A stretch of DNA of 64,000 nt from the NCBI RefSeq assembly GCF_002149925.1, contig NZ_MSLT01000006.1, positions 124,001 to 188,000 of the forward strand, read 5' to 3'. This document shows, one piece after another, positions 47,853 through 56,381 of this stretch (positions are counted from its first letter, which is position 1; every line of letters begins with the position of its first letter). Both the position numbers and the translations under genes were made by a program. Under the pieces are notes generated by a model that was not told the DNA's origin, did not search any database, and worked only from the letters and a program-made list of their open reading frames with translations. The DNA is from Thioflexithrix psekupsensis (lineage in GTDB: Bacteria > Pseudomonadota > Gammaproteobacteria > Beggiatoales > Beggiatoaceae).

Positions 47853-48290
47853 ATGACACTACGCGTATTGGTGGCGGAGGATGAGCCAATTAATCGATAT
47901 ATTGCGTTGGCTTTACTGCAAGAATTGGGACATCAAGCGGATGCGGCTTTAACGGGGCAACAAGTTTTATTGGCGTTGGAGCAGCGGCGTTATGATGTCA
48001 TTTTGATGGATGTTCACATGCCAGAAATGGATGGCTTTGAAGCCACGCGACATATTATTGCGCGTTATGCCCAACAACGTCCTGCAATTATTGCGTTGAC
48101 TTCAGTGCAGCAATGCCACTGTCAAGCGGCCGGCATGGATGCTTATTTAAGTAAGCCATTAAGCCTAGATTCATTAAAACATATTTTAAAAGAATATGAC
48201 CCGCCCCAGCCACCTAAAAAAGAACCGGCTAATAACGATAAATCGCCCACTTTTAATTTTTCTAATGCTTGGTTATTGCGTATGGCGTAA
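47853..48290 (+). CDS. Single-domain response regulator
   Basis: The 145-residue CheY-like receiver starts VLVAEDEPINRYIAL. It has the phospho-acceptor Asp in VILMDVHMPEMDGFEATR, a Thr/Ser in IIALTS and Lys in YLSKPLSLDSL. The AEDEPINR start is typical of receivers paired with hybrid kinases and Hpt proteins. No output domain follows, only a 30-residue polar tail. Its stop is one base from the convergent adenosyltransferase gene. Confidence 0.88.
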   Translation: MTLRVLVAEDEPINRYIALALLQELGHQADAALTGQQVLLALEQRRYDVILMDVHMPEMDGFEATRHIIARYAQQRPAIIALTSVQQCHCQAAGMDAYLSKPLSLDSLKHILKEYDPPQPPKKEPANNDKSPTFNFSNAWLLRMA

Positions 48291-48291
48291 T

Positions 48292-48828
48292 TTAGTCGTG
48301 ATGCCAGAGCGTTTCTGTTTCTGCGAGGTGGCGTGCCATGACGAACAGTAGATCGGATAAACGATTTAAATAAAGCAAAGCGGTTTGGTTAATTGTTTCG
48401 GGTTCTTCTCGCATCAGCGTGACCAAACGTCGCTCCGCTCGACGGCACACCGTGCGGGCAACGTGTGCCAATGTGCTAGGGCGAGTTCCGTTGGGTAAAA
48501 TAAATTCTTTCAGTGGCGGTAAGGCGTTATTTAATTGGGTTAATGCGTCTTCAAGATATTCGACGTGTTCTGCTTGAAGCAAACGGTAATGAGGAATGCT
48601 TAATTCTCCCCCTAAATCGAATAAATTCTGTTGAATCTGCTCTAAAGTTTGCCGCAGTGCATCGGGTAATGTTTCGCTTAATAAAACGCCTAAAACACTG
48701 TTTAATTCATCCACTGTCCCCATCACTTCAATGCGCGGTGAATCCTTATCAACTCGGCTGCCATCGCCTAAGCCTGTGGTGCCTTGATCGCCTGTGCGGG
48801 TGCAAATTTTTGAAAGTCGGTATCCCAT
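48292..48828 (-). CDS. Cob(I)alamin adenosyltransferase, PduO type
   Basis: The 178-residue PduO/MMAB-family enzyme adenosylates corrinoids using ATP. The signatures are KICTRTGDQGTTGLGDGSRV, VMGTVDELNSVLGVL and the C-terminal VCRRAERRLVTL with YLNRLSDLLFVMAR. The protein is soluble and the length is normal. No cobalamin-dependent enzyme is in the window. dprA lies 29 bases upstream on the same strand. Confidence 0.93.
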   Translation of the reverse strand: MGYRLSKICTRTGDQGTTGLGDGSRVDKDSPRIEVMGTVDELNSVLGVLLSETLPDALRQTLEQIQQNLFDLGGELSIPHYRLLQAEHVEYLEDALTQLNNALPPLKEFILPNGTRPSTLAHVARTVCRRAERRLVTLMREEPETINQTALLYLNRLSDLLFVMARHLAETETLWHHD

Positions 48829-48857
48829 AATGATGGTGCTGTAGTTTCCTATTTTTT

Positions 48858-50030
48858 TTAACGTGTTTTAAAATACATCCCGCCTGCCTGTGAGGCCACC
48901 ATTCCACGTAATTCAAGAATGAGCAGCATAGAAGAAACGGCCTCAACCGTTAATCCACTGAGTTCCACCAAACTGTCTACGGTAATCGGCTTATCCACCA
49001 AATGCGCCAGTAAACGAGCATAATCCGGATCATCTGTGGTCATCGAATCGGAGTGAGAAACGGTTTGGGTTTCAGAAAAGGACGTGGTGGGTGGAGAAAT
49101 GGTTTTTAACGGGAAATCAAAACCTATTGTTTGGCCATTAAGCGGCAAATGAGCGAGCAATTCTTCCATGACATCGTTGGCTGTTTCAACCAATTTTGCC
49201 CCTTGTTTAATCAAAGTATGACAGCCACGCGATTGCGGGTTGCGAATTGAGCCGGGAATGGCAAATACATCACGCCCTTGTTCTACGGCAAGGTGGGCTG
49301 TAATCAAAGAACCACTGCTGGACGAAGCTTCTACCACCAATACGCCTAAACTTAACCCACTAATAATACGATTACGTCGGGGAAACTGGCCAGCTATCGC
49401 CGGTGTACCGGGGAATAATTCTGACACTAACGCCCCTTTTTCTGCAATACGATGTGCCAATTCCCGATGTTGACGCGGATACACGCGATCCAACCCGGTG
49501 CCAGTGACGGCGAGCGTATAGCCTGTGGCCTGTAATGCGCCTAAATGCGCCGCAGCATCAATGCCAAACGCCATACCACTGGTAATAACAAATCCCGCTT
49601 GTGCCAAATGTTCTGCAAATTCGCGGGCAATTTCTTCCCCTTGACGACTGGGATGACGCGTCCCCACCATCGCAATTTGTGGTTGCGACAACAAAGCCAC
49701 ATCCCCATGCACAAATAAAATCGGCGGCGGATCGTGAATCGTCCGCAGCAAAGGCGGATAATTCGGATCGGTTAAGGTCAACAGATGATTATTTGGATTC
49801 GCCTGCAACCAAGCCAAATCTTGTTTAACCTTAGCCCATTCAGGCTGTTGCAAAGCCGAGATCGCAGATGTTTTTAACCCTGCTGCCAACCATTCGCCAG
49901 AAGAAGCCTGAAAAACCGCTTTAGGACTACCAAATTGAGACAATAAACGCGCATACGTCACCGCGCCCAGCGTAGGAATCCGCGCTAAGGCCAGCCAATA
50001 TTCGTAATCATTAGAATCGGTGTGGTTCAA
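48858..50030 (-). CDS. dprA: DNA-processing protein DprA
   Basis: The 390-residue protein loads RecA on incoming single-stranded DNA during transformation. A SAM-like N-domain leads to the Rossmann core: MVGTRHPSRQGEEIAREF, ITSGMAFGIDAAAHLGAL, GTGLDRVYPRQHREL, RRNRIISGLS and EASSSSGSLITAHLAVEQGR. A C-terminal winged helix (DML1-like) follows. It overlaps the LysM-type gene by four bases, the common dprA arrangement in gammaproteobacteria. Confidence 0.94.
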   Translation of the reverse strand: MNHTDSNDYEYWLALARIPTLGAVTYARLLSQFGSPKAVFQASSGEWLAAGLKTSAISALQQPEWAKVKQDLAWLQANPNNHLLTLTDPNYPPLLRTIHDPPPILFVHGDVALLSQPQIAMVGTRHPSRQGEEIAREFAEHLAQAGFVITSGMAFGIDAAAHLGALQATGYTLAVTGTGLDRVYPRQHRELAHRIAEKGALVSELFPGTPAIAGQFPRRNRIISGLSLGVLVVEASSSSGSLITAHLAVEQGRDVFAIPGSIRNPQSRGCHTLIKQGAKLVETANDVMEELLAHLPLNGQTIGFDFPLKTISPPTTSFSETQTVSHSDSMTTDDPDYARLLAHLVDKPITVDSLVELSGLTVEAVSSMLLILELRGMVASQAGGMYFKTR

Positions 50031-51070
50031 GGCGCAGTCACAGGGTCAAATAAATTAATAGGCAATATCGCTTTGATCACCAGCGCGTAGCTGATGGTAT
50101 CAAAAACACGAAAGATTAATAATGTCCCCGCTTGTTGATCGGGAAGTCTGACCATTTCTGGCGTATCGGTTAAGTCGTCTACAATTGAGCCGCCCCGCTG
50201 CTTTACGTTAAGCAAATGGCCAACCACTAAGCCATCATTTTCACCCAAATTGACCACTACTACGTTATACTGACCAATTTGAGACACGCCATCTACCACC
50301 GCCACAATATAGGCGTTCTCTCCCACCAAATCTTCAGGCGCAGCCACTAACTCAAAGTTTTCGCGGAACTCTCTCGTGCCAACCGGAATGACTAAGTCAC
50401 CTTTCAACACCTCACGCACCACATGGGTCAAACGTAAAGTGCTAACTCCATCTTCAGCGTCTTCTATCCACTCCGCATCCCCAAGATAAATCGCCTCATA
50501 AGCGTACACCACTTCACCATCCATACTGGCAAAACGCTGTCCTGGCCGCACCACAATAAATTGTTCTTCGTTGAGATAACTTAGATTGCGCACAAAAATG
50601 CGATCATGCAGACTGGACATCAGACTTTTGCTGCTGTTAGCGATAACATAACCTGCGGTTTCTCTTTCTTGTTCGGTGAGCAGAGAGGGGCGATTAAGAA
50701 ATTGTTGAATGGCTTCAACGGGTAAAATTGGCGCGCTGCGGACAGTTTCTCCTTCCACCACACGGACACGGGGTTGTAATTTAACCGTGCGTCCTTGTCG
50801 GATCGTTAAACTCACTAAGTTGCCTTGTTTTTCCAACAAAATCACATCGCCCGCCCCCAATTTTGGCAAGCGTCCCTGCCAACGTTGCAGCCATGGTTCG
50901 GGATCAAGGACAATTTTGGATAAAATGTCACTCCACTGTTCAGCCTCTTGCACCACATATTGCGTAGGCGCGTCGGGAACTAAGGGCGTGTGTGCGTCGA
51001 AAACAAAAGGTTGCGCGTAAACCCGCGAAGTTATTAAAAATAAAGCAAAAATAGACAATAAATGTTTCAT
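50027..51070 (-). CDS. Secreted LysM-type peptidoglycan-binding protein upstream of dprA
   Basis: The start at 51070 gives a signal peptide (MKHLLSIFALFLITSRVYAQ) and about 347 residues; the frame is open upstream to 51121. The N-terminal part carries a degenerate LysM-like repeat (YVVQEAEQWSDILSKIVLDPEPWLQRW). The remaining 250 residues resemble LysM-domain proteins regularly encoded before dprA, with long beta-rich repeats (GDVILLEKQGNLVSLTI). It overlaps dprA by four bases. Function is unknown, presumably envelope-related. Confidence 0.78.
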   Translation of the reverse strand: MKHLLSIFALFLITSRVYAQPFVFDAHTPLVPDAPTQYVVQEAEQWSDILSKIVLDPEPWLQRWQGRLPKLGAGDVILLEKQGNLVSLTIRQGRTVKLQPRVRVVEGETVRSAPILPVEAIQQFLNRPSLLTEQERETAGYVIANSSKSLMSSLHDRIFVRNLSYLNEEQFIVVRPGQRFASMDGEVVYAYEAIYLGDAEWIEDAEDGVSTLRLTHVVREVLKGDLVIPVGTREFRENFELVAAPEDLVGENAYIVAVVDGVSQIGQYNVVVVNLGENDGLVVGHLLNVKQRGGSIVDDLTDTPEMVRLPDQQAGTLLIFRVFDTISYALVIKAILPINLFDPVTAP

Positions 51071-51194
51071 GGCAGTTTGCACAGAGCAGTGACAATACGC
51101 ATAATAAACCAGCAGAAGCATAAAAAAATCCGCTTCATCACCCAGCGGTCAGGTGACCCAACGCATTGTATAATGTAAGTTTCATTATTTTTTA

Positions 51195-51224
51195 TTGCAA
51201 TTTAACCAATAAGTGGTGTATATT
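51195..51224 (+). promoter_or_regulatory. Likely sigma-70 promoter of tRNA-Thr
   Basis: TTGCAA at 51195-51200 and TATATT at 51219-51224 are separated by 18 bases. The implied transcript starts about 70 bases before the tRNA. Match quality is four of six and five of six. Confidence 0.45.
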
Positions 51225-51302
51225 AGCACAGGTTGGTTGGCGGTGCGTATGATTCACAGATAAAAGCCAGTCAATTTTCTGTTTTCCCTTCTCGTAATCA
51301 AA

Positions 51303-51378
51303 GCCGACGTAGCACAATTGGCAGTGCAACTGACTTGTAATCAGTAGGTTGGGGGTTCAACTCCCTCCGTCGGCACCA
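51303..51378 (+). tRNA. tRNA-Thr (anticodon TGT), CCA encoded
   Basis: The seven-base acceptor arms GCCGACG and CGTCGGC pair perfectly. The anticodon stem is ACTGA/TCAGT around CTTGTAA, giving anticodon TGT for ACA threonine codons. The T-arm has the TTCAACT loop, and the encoded tail is ACCA. An accessory cassette begins shortly downstream. Confidence 0.96.
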
Positions 51379-51510
51379 TATTATCCCCACTTTTTTAAAA
51401 AATTCCTAAGCTTCATTAAGTCCTCATTCTTTTTGCGTTGGTTTTTATAGCCATTCTGTCTGAAAAAGAGGTAATTTAAGGAAAGCGACAAAAAATGATT
51501 CTCTCGCTTA

Positions 51511-51627
51511 TTATTCAGCAATAACCGCACAAGCTGGCCATGCAATCCCTTCCACATCATTGTGATTGGTTTCAACGGTCAGAGACACAAGCAATTCGCA
51601 AGTCGCATTAATCACACTCGACATCAA
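51511..51627 (-). pseudogene. Broken 3' end of a beta-propeller protein gene
   Basis: The minus-strand reading gives 38 codons and a stop: LMSSVINATCELLVSLTVE, then TNHNDVEGIAWPACAVIAE. It is strikingly like the last 39 codons of the 53978-55171 gene (LMLGVINPATCELVVSQTVE...). Similarity ends at 51627, two bases before the ATG of the AlbA-like gene. The rest of the gene is missing. Confidence 0.88.
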
Positions 51628-51628
51628 A

Positions 51629-52837
51629 ATGAAAAGATTAACAGATGAAGAACTTGAAGAGTTACTGAGTGATTTGGAATCAGATCGTGTAGAACGTAAA
51701 GAATCGGATAAAGGCGATGCGCCCGAAAAAATCCGTCAAGCAATTTGTGCGTTTGCTAACGATTTACCTAATCATAAAAAACCCGGCGTAATTTTTGTCG
51801 GTGTTAGAGATAATGGTCATTCTGCTGGTCTCACTATCACCGATGAGTTACTGCTGAAACTTGCAGATATGCGTTCAGATGGTCAGATTTTGCCGCCGCC
51901 TAGTATGACTGTGGAAAAACGGCGTTTACTAAGTATGGATATAGCAGTAATTACTGTGCAACCAGCAGACGCACCGCCAGTCAGATATAAAGGACGTACT
52001 TATATTCGCACAGGTCCCCGTCGTGATATTGCCTCTCGTCAAGATGAGCGGATACTTAACGAAAAGCGACGTTATAGAGATTTACCTTTTGACTTGCATC
52101 CTGTTTCCTTCGCTAAACTGAGTGATTTGAACCGACTCGCTTTTGAGCAGGAATATCTTATTCATGCGGTTGCTCCCGATATTCTCGCAGCAAACCAACG
52201 TAGCTATGAGGAACGATTGGCTGCTTGTCGTTTCATCGAATCCCCTGAAAATCCTTGCCCTACCGTATCAGGTTGTATCGTGTTGGGCATCCGTGCGCAA
52301 GATTTAATACCCGGTAATTACATTCAGTTTTTACGTATAAATGGCACTCAATTGACTGACGCAATTCAAGACGAAGCAGAGATCAGTGGAAATCTAGGGG
52401 AAATATTGCGCCGTTTGGATGAAAAACTAGAAGCCCATATCCGCACAGGGATAGACATCATCAGCGGCAGGACTGAATCTCGTCGTCCTAATTACCCATT
52501 AGCGGCATTACAACAATTGACACGTAATGCAGTTATGCACCGCAACTATGAAGGGACTCGTGCGCCAGTGCGCTTAACTTGGTTCAACGACCGCATAGAA
52601 ATACACAGTCCGGGTGGGCCATTTGGACAGGTGACAGTAGAAAATTTTGGTAAGTCTGGGTTTACAGATTACCGTAATCCTAATATTGCCACTGCGATGA
52701 AAGTGTTGGGTTATGTACAAAAGTTTGGTATGGGCATTCAAATCGCGCAACAAGAACTTAATAAAAATGGCAATCCGCCTGCACGCTTTGAGGTAAACGC
52801 AAATTATGTACTGGTCGAAATACGGAGTGCATCATGA
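51629..52837 (+). CDS. AlbA_2 (Schlafen-like) / HATPase-fold ATP-binding protein
   Basis: The product is 402 residues from ATG 51629. An AlbA_2 domain covers about 1-150, with ESDRVERKESDKG, EKIRQAICAFANDLPN and GVIFVGVRDNG. A linker follows, and then a RecG-like HATPase_c_4 domain (LQQLTRNAVMHRNYEGT, NDRIEIHSPGG). The C-terminal winged part is short. Family proteins bind nucleic acid and occur in accessory and defence-associated loci. The start directly abuts a foreign gene fragment and has no clear ribosome site. It overlaps the ParA gene by four bases. Confidence 0.85.
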   Translation: MKRLTDEELEELLSDLESDRVERKESDKGDAPEKIRQAICAFANDLPNHKKPGVIFVGVRDNGHSAGLTITDELLLKLADMRSDGQILPPPSMTVEKRRLLSMDIAVITVQPADAPPVRYKGRTYIRTGPRRDIASRQDERILNEKRRYRDLPFDLHPVSFAKLSDLNRLAFEQEYLIHAVAPDILAANQRSYEERLAACRFIESPENPCPTVSGCIVLGIRAQDLIPGNYIQFLRINGTQLTDAIQDEAEISGNLGEILRRLDEKLEAHIRTGIDIISGRTESRRPNYPLAALQQLTRNAVMHRNYEGTRAPVRLTWFNDRIEIHSPGGPFGQVTVENFGKSGFTDYRNPNIATAMKVLGYVQKFGMGIQIAQQELNKNGNPPARFEVNANYVLVEIRSAS

Positions 52838-53829
52838 CAATTCCCGTCCTGAGTGTCTTCAATAATAAGGGGGGCGTGGGTAAAACCACATTGGTCTACC
52901 ATCTGGCGTGGATGTTCCACGAATTAGACATAAATATCTTGGCGGTAGATATAGACCCGCAATGTAATCTCACTGTGATGTTTTTAGAAGAAGAGCGTTT
53001 ATTAAATATCTGGAATGCGCCAGAGGGAAAAATAACGACATTATTTCGTTCTATTGAACCTTTAATGAATGTAGGAGATATTCAACCTGTTGAGCTAGAA
53101 CAGATTACCCAAAAACTTTATCTGTTAGCAGGAGAATTAAGCTTATCTACTTTTGAAGACGAACTTTCGGAAAATTGGCCTAAATCTATGGACGATAAAA
53201 ATTTGGAGCGTCCTTTCAAAATACTCACTGCTTTCTGGCAAGTGATTCAAAACGCAGCACAAAGCGTCAACGCAAAATTGATAATCGCAGATGTCGGTCC
53301 TAATCTAGGTGCTATCAATCGTTCGGCATTAATTGCCTCAGATTATGTCTTGATTCCCCTAGGAGCAGATTTATTTTCGCTACAAGGGTTGCGCAATTTG
53401 GGACCAACATTACAGCATTGGCGCAAATCGTGGAAAAAACGTATTGATAATTGGGAAAAAGCAACTATTCCATTGCCTAAAGGAGAAATGCAACCCATAG
53501 GCTATGTAGCGCAACAACACGGTACGCGAATTTCGCGCCCCGTTAAAGCCTACAACCGTTGGTTGAATCAAATACCTAATGAATATCGCATAAATATACT
53601 TAAAGAACAGAGAGATAATTCATTGGAAATTGAAAATGACCCTTATTGTTTAGCCCAACTTAAACACTACCGCAGTTTGATACCATTAGCTCAGGAAGCT
53701 AGAAAACCTATATTTTCTTTAAAACCCGCAGACGGTGCTATCGGCTCACACGCACTCTCAGCACAAGAGGCTTATATAGATTTTGCACAATTAGCGAAGA
53801 AAATGCTGCAAAATATTGGCATCACATAA
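52834..53829 (+). CDS. ParA-family ATPase
   Basis: The 331-residue deviant-Walker ATPase starts VLSVFNNKGGVGKTTLVYHLAWMF, with the signature KGGVGKTT. Walker B-type ILAVDIDPQCNLT and IIADVGPNLGAINRSALIASDYVLIPL follow. ParA proteins partition DNA or position complexes on the nucleoid. No ParB or centromere-like array is nearby, so plasmid-type segregation is unlikely here. Coupling to the AlbA/HATPase gene suggests the two act together in one cassette. Confidence 0.9.
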   Translation: MTIPVLSVFNNKGGVGKTTLVYHLAWMFHELDINILAVDIDPQCNLTVMFLEEERLLNIWNAPEGKITTLFRSIEPLMNVGDIQPVELEQITQKLYLLAGELSLSTFEDELSENWPKSMDDKNLERPFKILTAFWQVIQNAAQSVNAKLIIADVGPNLGAINRSALIASDYVLIPLGADLFSLQGLRNLGPTLQHWRKSWKKRIDNWEKATIPLPKGEMQPIGYVAQQHGTRISRPVKAYNRWLNQIPNEYRINILKEQRDNSLEIENDPYCLAQLKHYRSLIPLAQEARKPIFSLKPADGAIGSHALSAQEAYIDFAQLAKKMLQNIGIT

Positions 53830-53881
53830 AAAATGTGGATACCAGCTAACTTACTGATTTTTCTATAATATTCAGACGCAC

Positions 53882-53917
53882 ATAAAAAGGTGACACCAAA
53901 ACCTTTAGTGTCACCTT
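53882..53917 (-). terminator. Strong terminator of the beta-propeller gene
   Basis: AAGGTGACAC (53887-53896) and GTGTCACCTT (53908-53917) form a ten-pair stem around an 11-base loop. On the minus strand TTTTTATG follows (the A-run starts at 53884). It lies 61 bases after the stop of the 53978-55171 gene. Confidence 0.85.
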
Positions 53918-53977
53918 GTAAATAGTCGCCGTTTTATCGCATCAATTCAACAGCGAAATAAAATTAACATACGCTGA

Positions 53978-55171
53978 TTATTCAGGAACAGCCGCACAAG
54001 CCGGCCATGCAATTCCTTCTACGTCATCGTAATTGGTTTCAACAGTCTGAGATACAACCAATTCGCAAGTAGCAGGATTGATCACACCCAACATCAAGCC
54101 GCTATTGCCATGAACACTAACCGCTAAGGTATCGTCAGGCAAAGTTTCTAAACCTTCGATTTCGCCCAATTGATGGGTCAAAGCCTCACAAATGGTAGAA
54201 ATTTGACCCGTTGCAGGGACATATTTCCACAAAGTCATAGGGCCAGAATCCATGCGTTCATCAGGGTCTTCGCCTTCATCTTTTGGCACTTGAGCCGCAT
54301 AAAGCGTGCTGCCGTCAAGACTCCACGCTAAATCACCGACTTCAACTTCACTAGACGGAACAATAATTTCCGCAGCGACGCTGGTTGCTGGATCAGCAAT
54401 CACGAATAAACCACTGTCTTGCGCCCAACCCCACAACGTGCCATCGTTTCTAAAACTCAGCCCGTCGATTTCTCTGACTCCAGTAGAACCTAAATCAGTT
54501 AAAGCCCCAGTATCTTTATCAACGATATACAAATGCCCTTGCTGTTCACTGTTATCACCAGAACCTGCATACAGGACTTTCGTGGTGGGATGAATGTCTA
54601 AGGCTTCGATGTCATAAGCGGGATACATTGCGCCTAAGGCTTCTACAGCAAAACCGCTGGCAGGATCAATGCTAAAGAATTGACTGTCATTCAAACCTTG
54701 ATCGTGAACAGCATAAACTTTGTCTTCACAAGGCGGAGGCGTTTCTACGCAGCTTGGCCCCGTGATAGAACCTGCACCGTGATTTGTACTAGATTTAGCA
54801 ATGGCTTGCACAGGCACTGCGGCATAGGCTTGGTCTAAAGTGAAAGAAAATGTCCCACCTTTTGTATTCCATTTAATCCCCACGGGATCGCCTGCGACCG
54901 CAGGATTTTTACCGATTTCCGCGCCTTCTGTATAACTGACGTACTTGTCTTTACAGTTAGGTAATACTAACATCCAGTGACTGAGATCGCGTCCAGCCAC
55001 ATAAGATATTTTATAAGTCCATGTGTTTCCAACATTCGACACAAATTCGATAGCAAATGTTGTATTTTTATTGTCTGGCAAACTGACAGAAATCGTTTCT
55101 GCAAAAGCATTCGCAGCACCGAACATGGCGACTGCACAGCTAATAGCCAGAATATTACGTTTGGCGTTCAT
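53978..55171 (-). CDS. Secreted beta-propeller-like protein
   Basis: The 397-residue protein has a signal peptide (MNAKRNILAISCAVAMFGAANAFA). An N-terminal domain (20-150) reads FAIEFVSNVGNTWTYKISYVAG. The C-terminal 240 residues are blade-like repeats (YAVHDQGLNDSQFFSIDPASG, VLYAGSGDNSEQQGHLYIVDKDTGALTDLGSTG) suggesting a YncE- or strictosidine-like propeller. Function is unknown. Its last 39 codons are duplicated as a remnant at 51511-51627 on the far side of the AlbA-ParA cassette. Confidence 0.75.
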   Translation of the reverse strand: MNAKRNILAISCAVAMFGAANAFAETISVSLPDNKNTTFAIEFVSNVGNTWTYKISYVAGRDLSHWMLVLPNCKDKYVSYTEGAEIGKNPAVAGDPVGIKWNTKGGTFSFTLDQAYAAVPVQAIAKSSTNHGAGSITGPSCVETPPPCEDKVYAVHDQGLNDSQFFSIDPASGFAVEALGAMYPAYDIEALDIHPTTKVLYAGSGDNSEQQGHLYIVDKDTGALTDLGSTGVREIDGLSFRNDGTLWGWAQDSGLFVIADPATSVAAEIIVPSSEVEVGDLAWSLDGSTLYAAQVPKDEGEDPDERMDSGPMTLWKYVPATGQISTICEALTHQLGEIEGLETLPDDTLAVSVHGNSGLMLGVINPATCELVVSQTVETNYDDVEGIAWPACAAVPE

Positions 55172-55522
55172 TGACTTGCTCTCCTTACAAAAAGAGTTAT
55201 TTGTGGATCATTTGGCGTGTGGATTAAAACGTAATTCTTATGCCAAAATGGTGGGGTGTAATTGTTAAAATAAAAACAGAAAAATACACCTCGATTCTCC
55301 TACTTATTACGCTAGAGCAAGGTTGAGAGAAGTCCTTATCTAATTATAGTTCTTTTTTACCGATTCAATATGGCACGCGCATAAAAATAGGCAGGTTTTA
55401 TGCCTGCTTTTGTAGTGTTAAAGAGTGGCTATTTTGTCGCTTATTGAAGGGTGTCGTTCACTGTTTTTTATAATTTTAATCCAGTGGTCAATGAGTGGAC
55501 AAATGTAGATGAATCTAACAGA
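55172..55522. other. Gene-free region upstream of the beta-propeller gene
   Basis: This 351-base stretch includes a terminator-like hairpin at 55386-55411 and one copy of AGTGGACAAATG at 55494-55505. No credible open frame is seen. It must hold the promoter of the 55171 gene, which I did not place. Confidence 0.5.
55386..55411 (-). terminator. Terminator downstream of the VC0807-like gene
   Basis: GCAGG (55391-55395) and CCTGC (55403-55407) pair around seven bases. On the minus strand the tail is CTATTTTTAT. It lies 112 bases beyond the 55523 stop and also has four T residues on the plus strand, so it may work in both directions. Confidence 0.55.
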
Positions 55523-56200
55523 TTAATTTTTAAAAATTTGTTCCCATTCTAGTTGCGTTAATTTACGAATACCCGCCAATAAAAACCATAAAGAAAAGAC
55601 TAAAATCAGCATTGACGGTACAACAATTACAGGGTAACTCAACGCGGTCATTTTACCTAATTCCGCATTAAATGCCTCTGTCCCCGGTGGACTCACAACA
55701 ATAATACGCGCCAAAACAAAATTTAAAATAGCCGAAACAAAAAAAGACCCCGCCAATAACCATGAAGCCTGCATTAATCGCACTTGAAATGCAGCACCAT
55801 TATGATGCTGTTCTAAAGCCTCATTGACTGCATTAATGTCAATGATATTGTCATTATAAATAATTAATTTCACCAAAGGATAGCGTGTCTTTAATGACAC
55901 TAAAACAGCCACACCAATTAAAAATGGAATGCTGGCTTCTTTCACCGCCAACCAAAACGGGTCTAATTGCAATAACCCAATACCACCAGTCAGTAAAATA
56001 CTCACCAAACCCAAAATTGAAAACGCATTAAAATGCCGATTCTTCAATAAATCATACACACCATAAGCCAAAGGAAAACTTAATGCTAAAACTAATCCCC
56101 ACACCGGGCCTAAGTAACTTTCTTTACTTAAAACCATCAAAATAACAACGGGAATGGCAATATTAATCAGCAAATTAATAAATGGGTTTTCTTGACGCAT
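55523..56200 (-). CDS. Polytopic membrane protein, VC0807-like
   Basis: The 225-residue protein has about six hydrophobic segments, including INIAIPVVILMVLS, VWGLVLALSFPLAYGVYDL and SILGLVSILLTGGIGLL. A hydrophilic stretch near 130-140 separates two halves, and the last segment is IVVPSMLILVFSLWFLLAGI. Such proteins are widespread in gammaproteobacteria as the VC0807 group of unknown function. No enzyme motif is visible. It stands alone between terminator signals. Confidence 0.7.
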   Translation of the reverse strand: MRQENPFINLLINIAIPVVILMVLSKESYLGPVWGLVLALSFPLAYGVYDLLKNRHFNAFSILGLVSILLTGGIGLLQLDPFWLAVKEASIPFLIGVAVLVSLKTRYPLVKLIIYNDNIIDINAVNEALEQHHNGAAFQVRLMQASWLLAGSFFVSAILNFVLARIIVVSPPGTEAFNAELGKMTALSYPVIVVPSMLILVFSLWFLLAGIRKLTQLEWEQIFKN

Positions 56201-56381
56201 CGCACAGTGTCCTCAGTGAAACAACAAAGAAAAAATCACTTGGGCTATTCTTGCCTTATTGCAAGACATAGGCAAATGATTTTTTGTTAAAATAACTTTA
56301 TTATCAATTAATTACCAGTATTAATCAATAATTAACAAGTTGGTTAATTAAAAAAGTCCGCCAACAGATAACGGATGAAAT

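Noticed and set aside
51303-51378. tRNA-Thr as an integration (att) site
   Set aside because: No integrase is nearby and no repeat of the tRNA 3' end was found downstream in the window. The cassette boundary is a propeller-gene fragment instead.
52834-53829. Plasmid partition locus
   Set aside because: ParA is present but ParB, a centromere-like repeat and a replication gene are absent.
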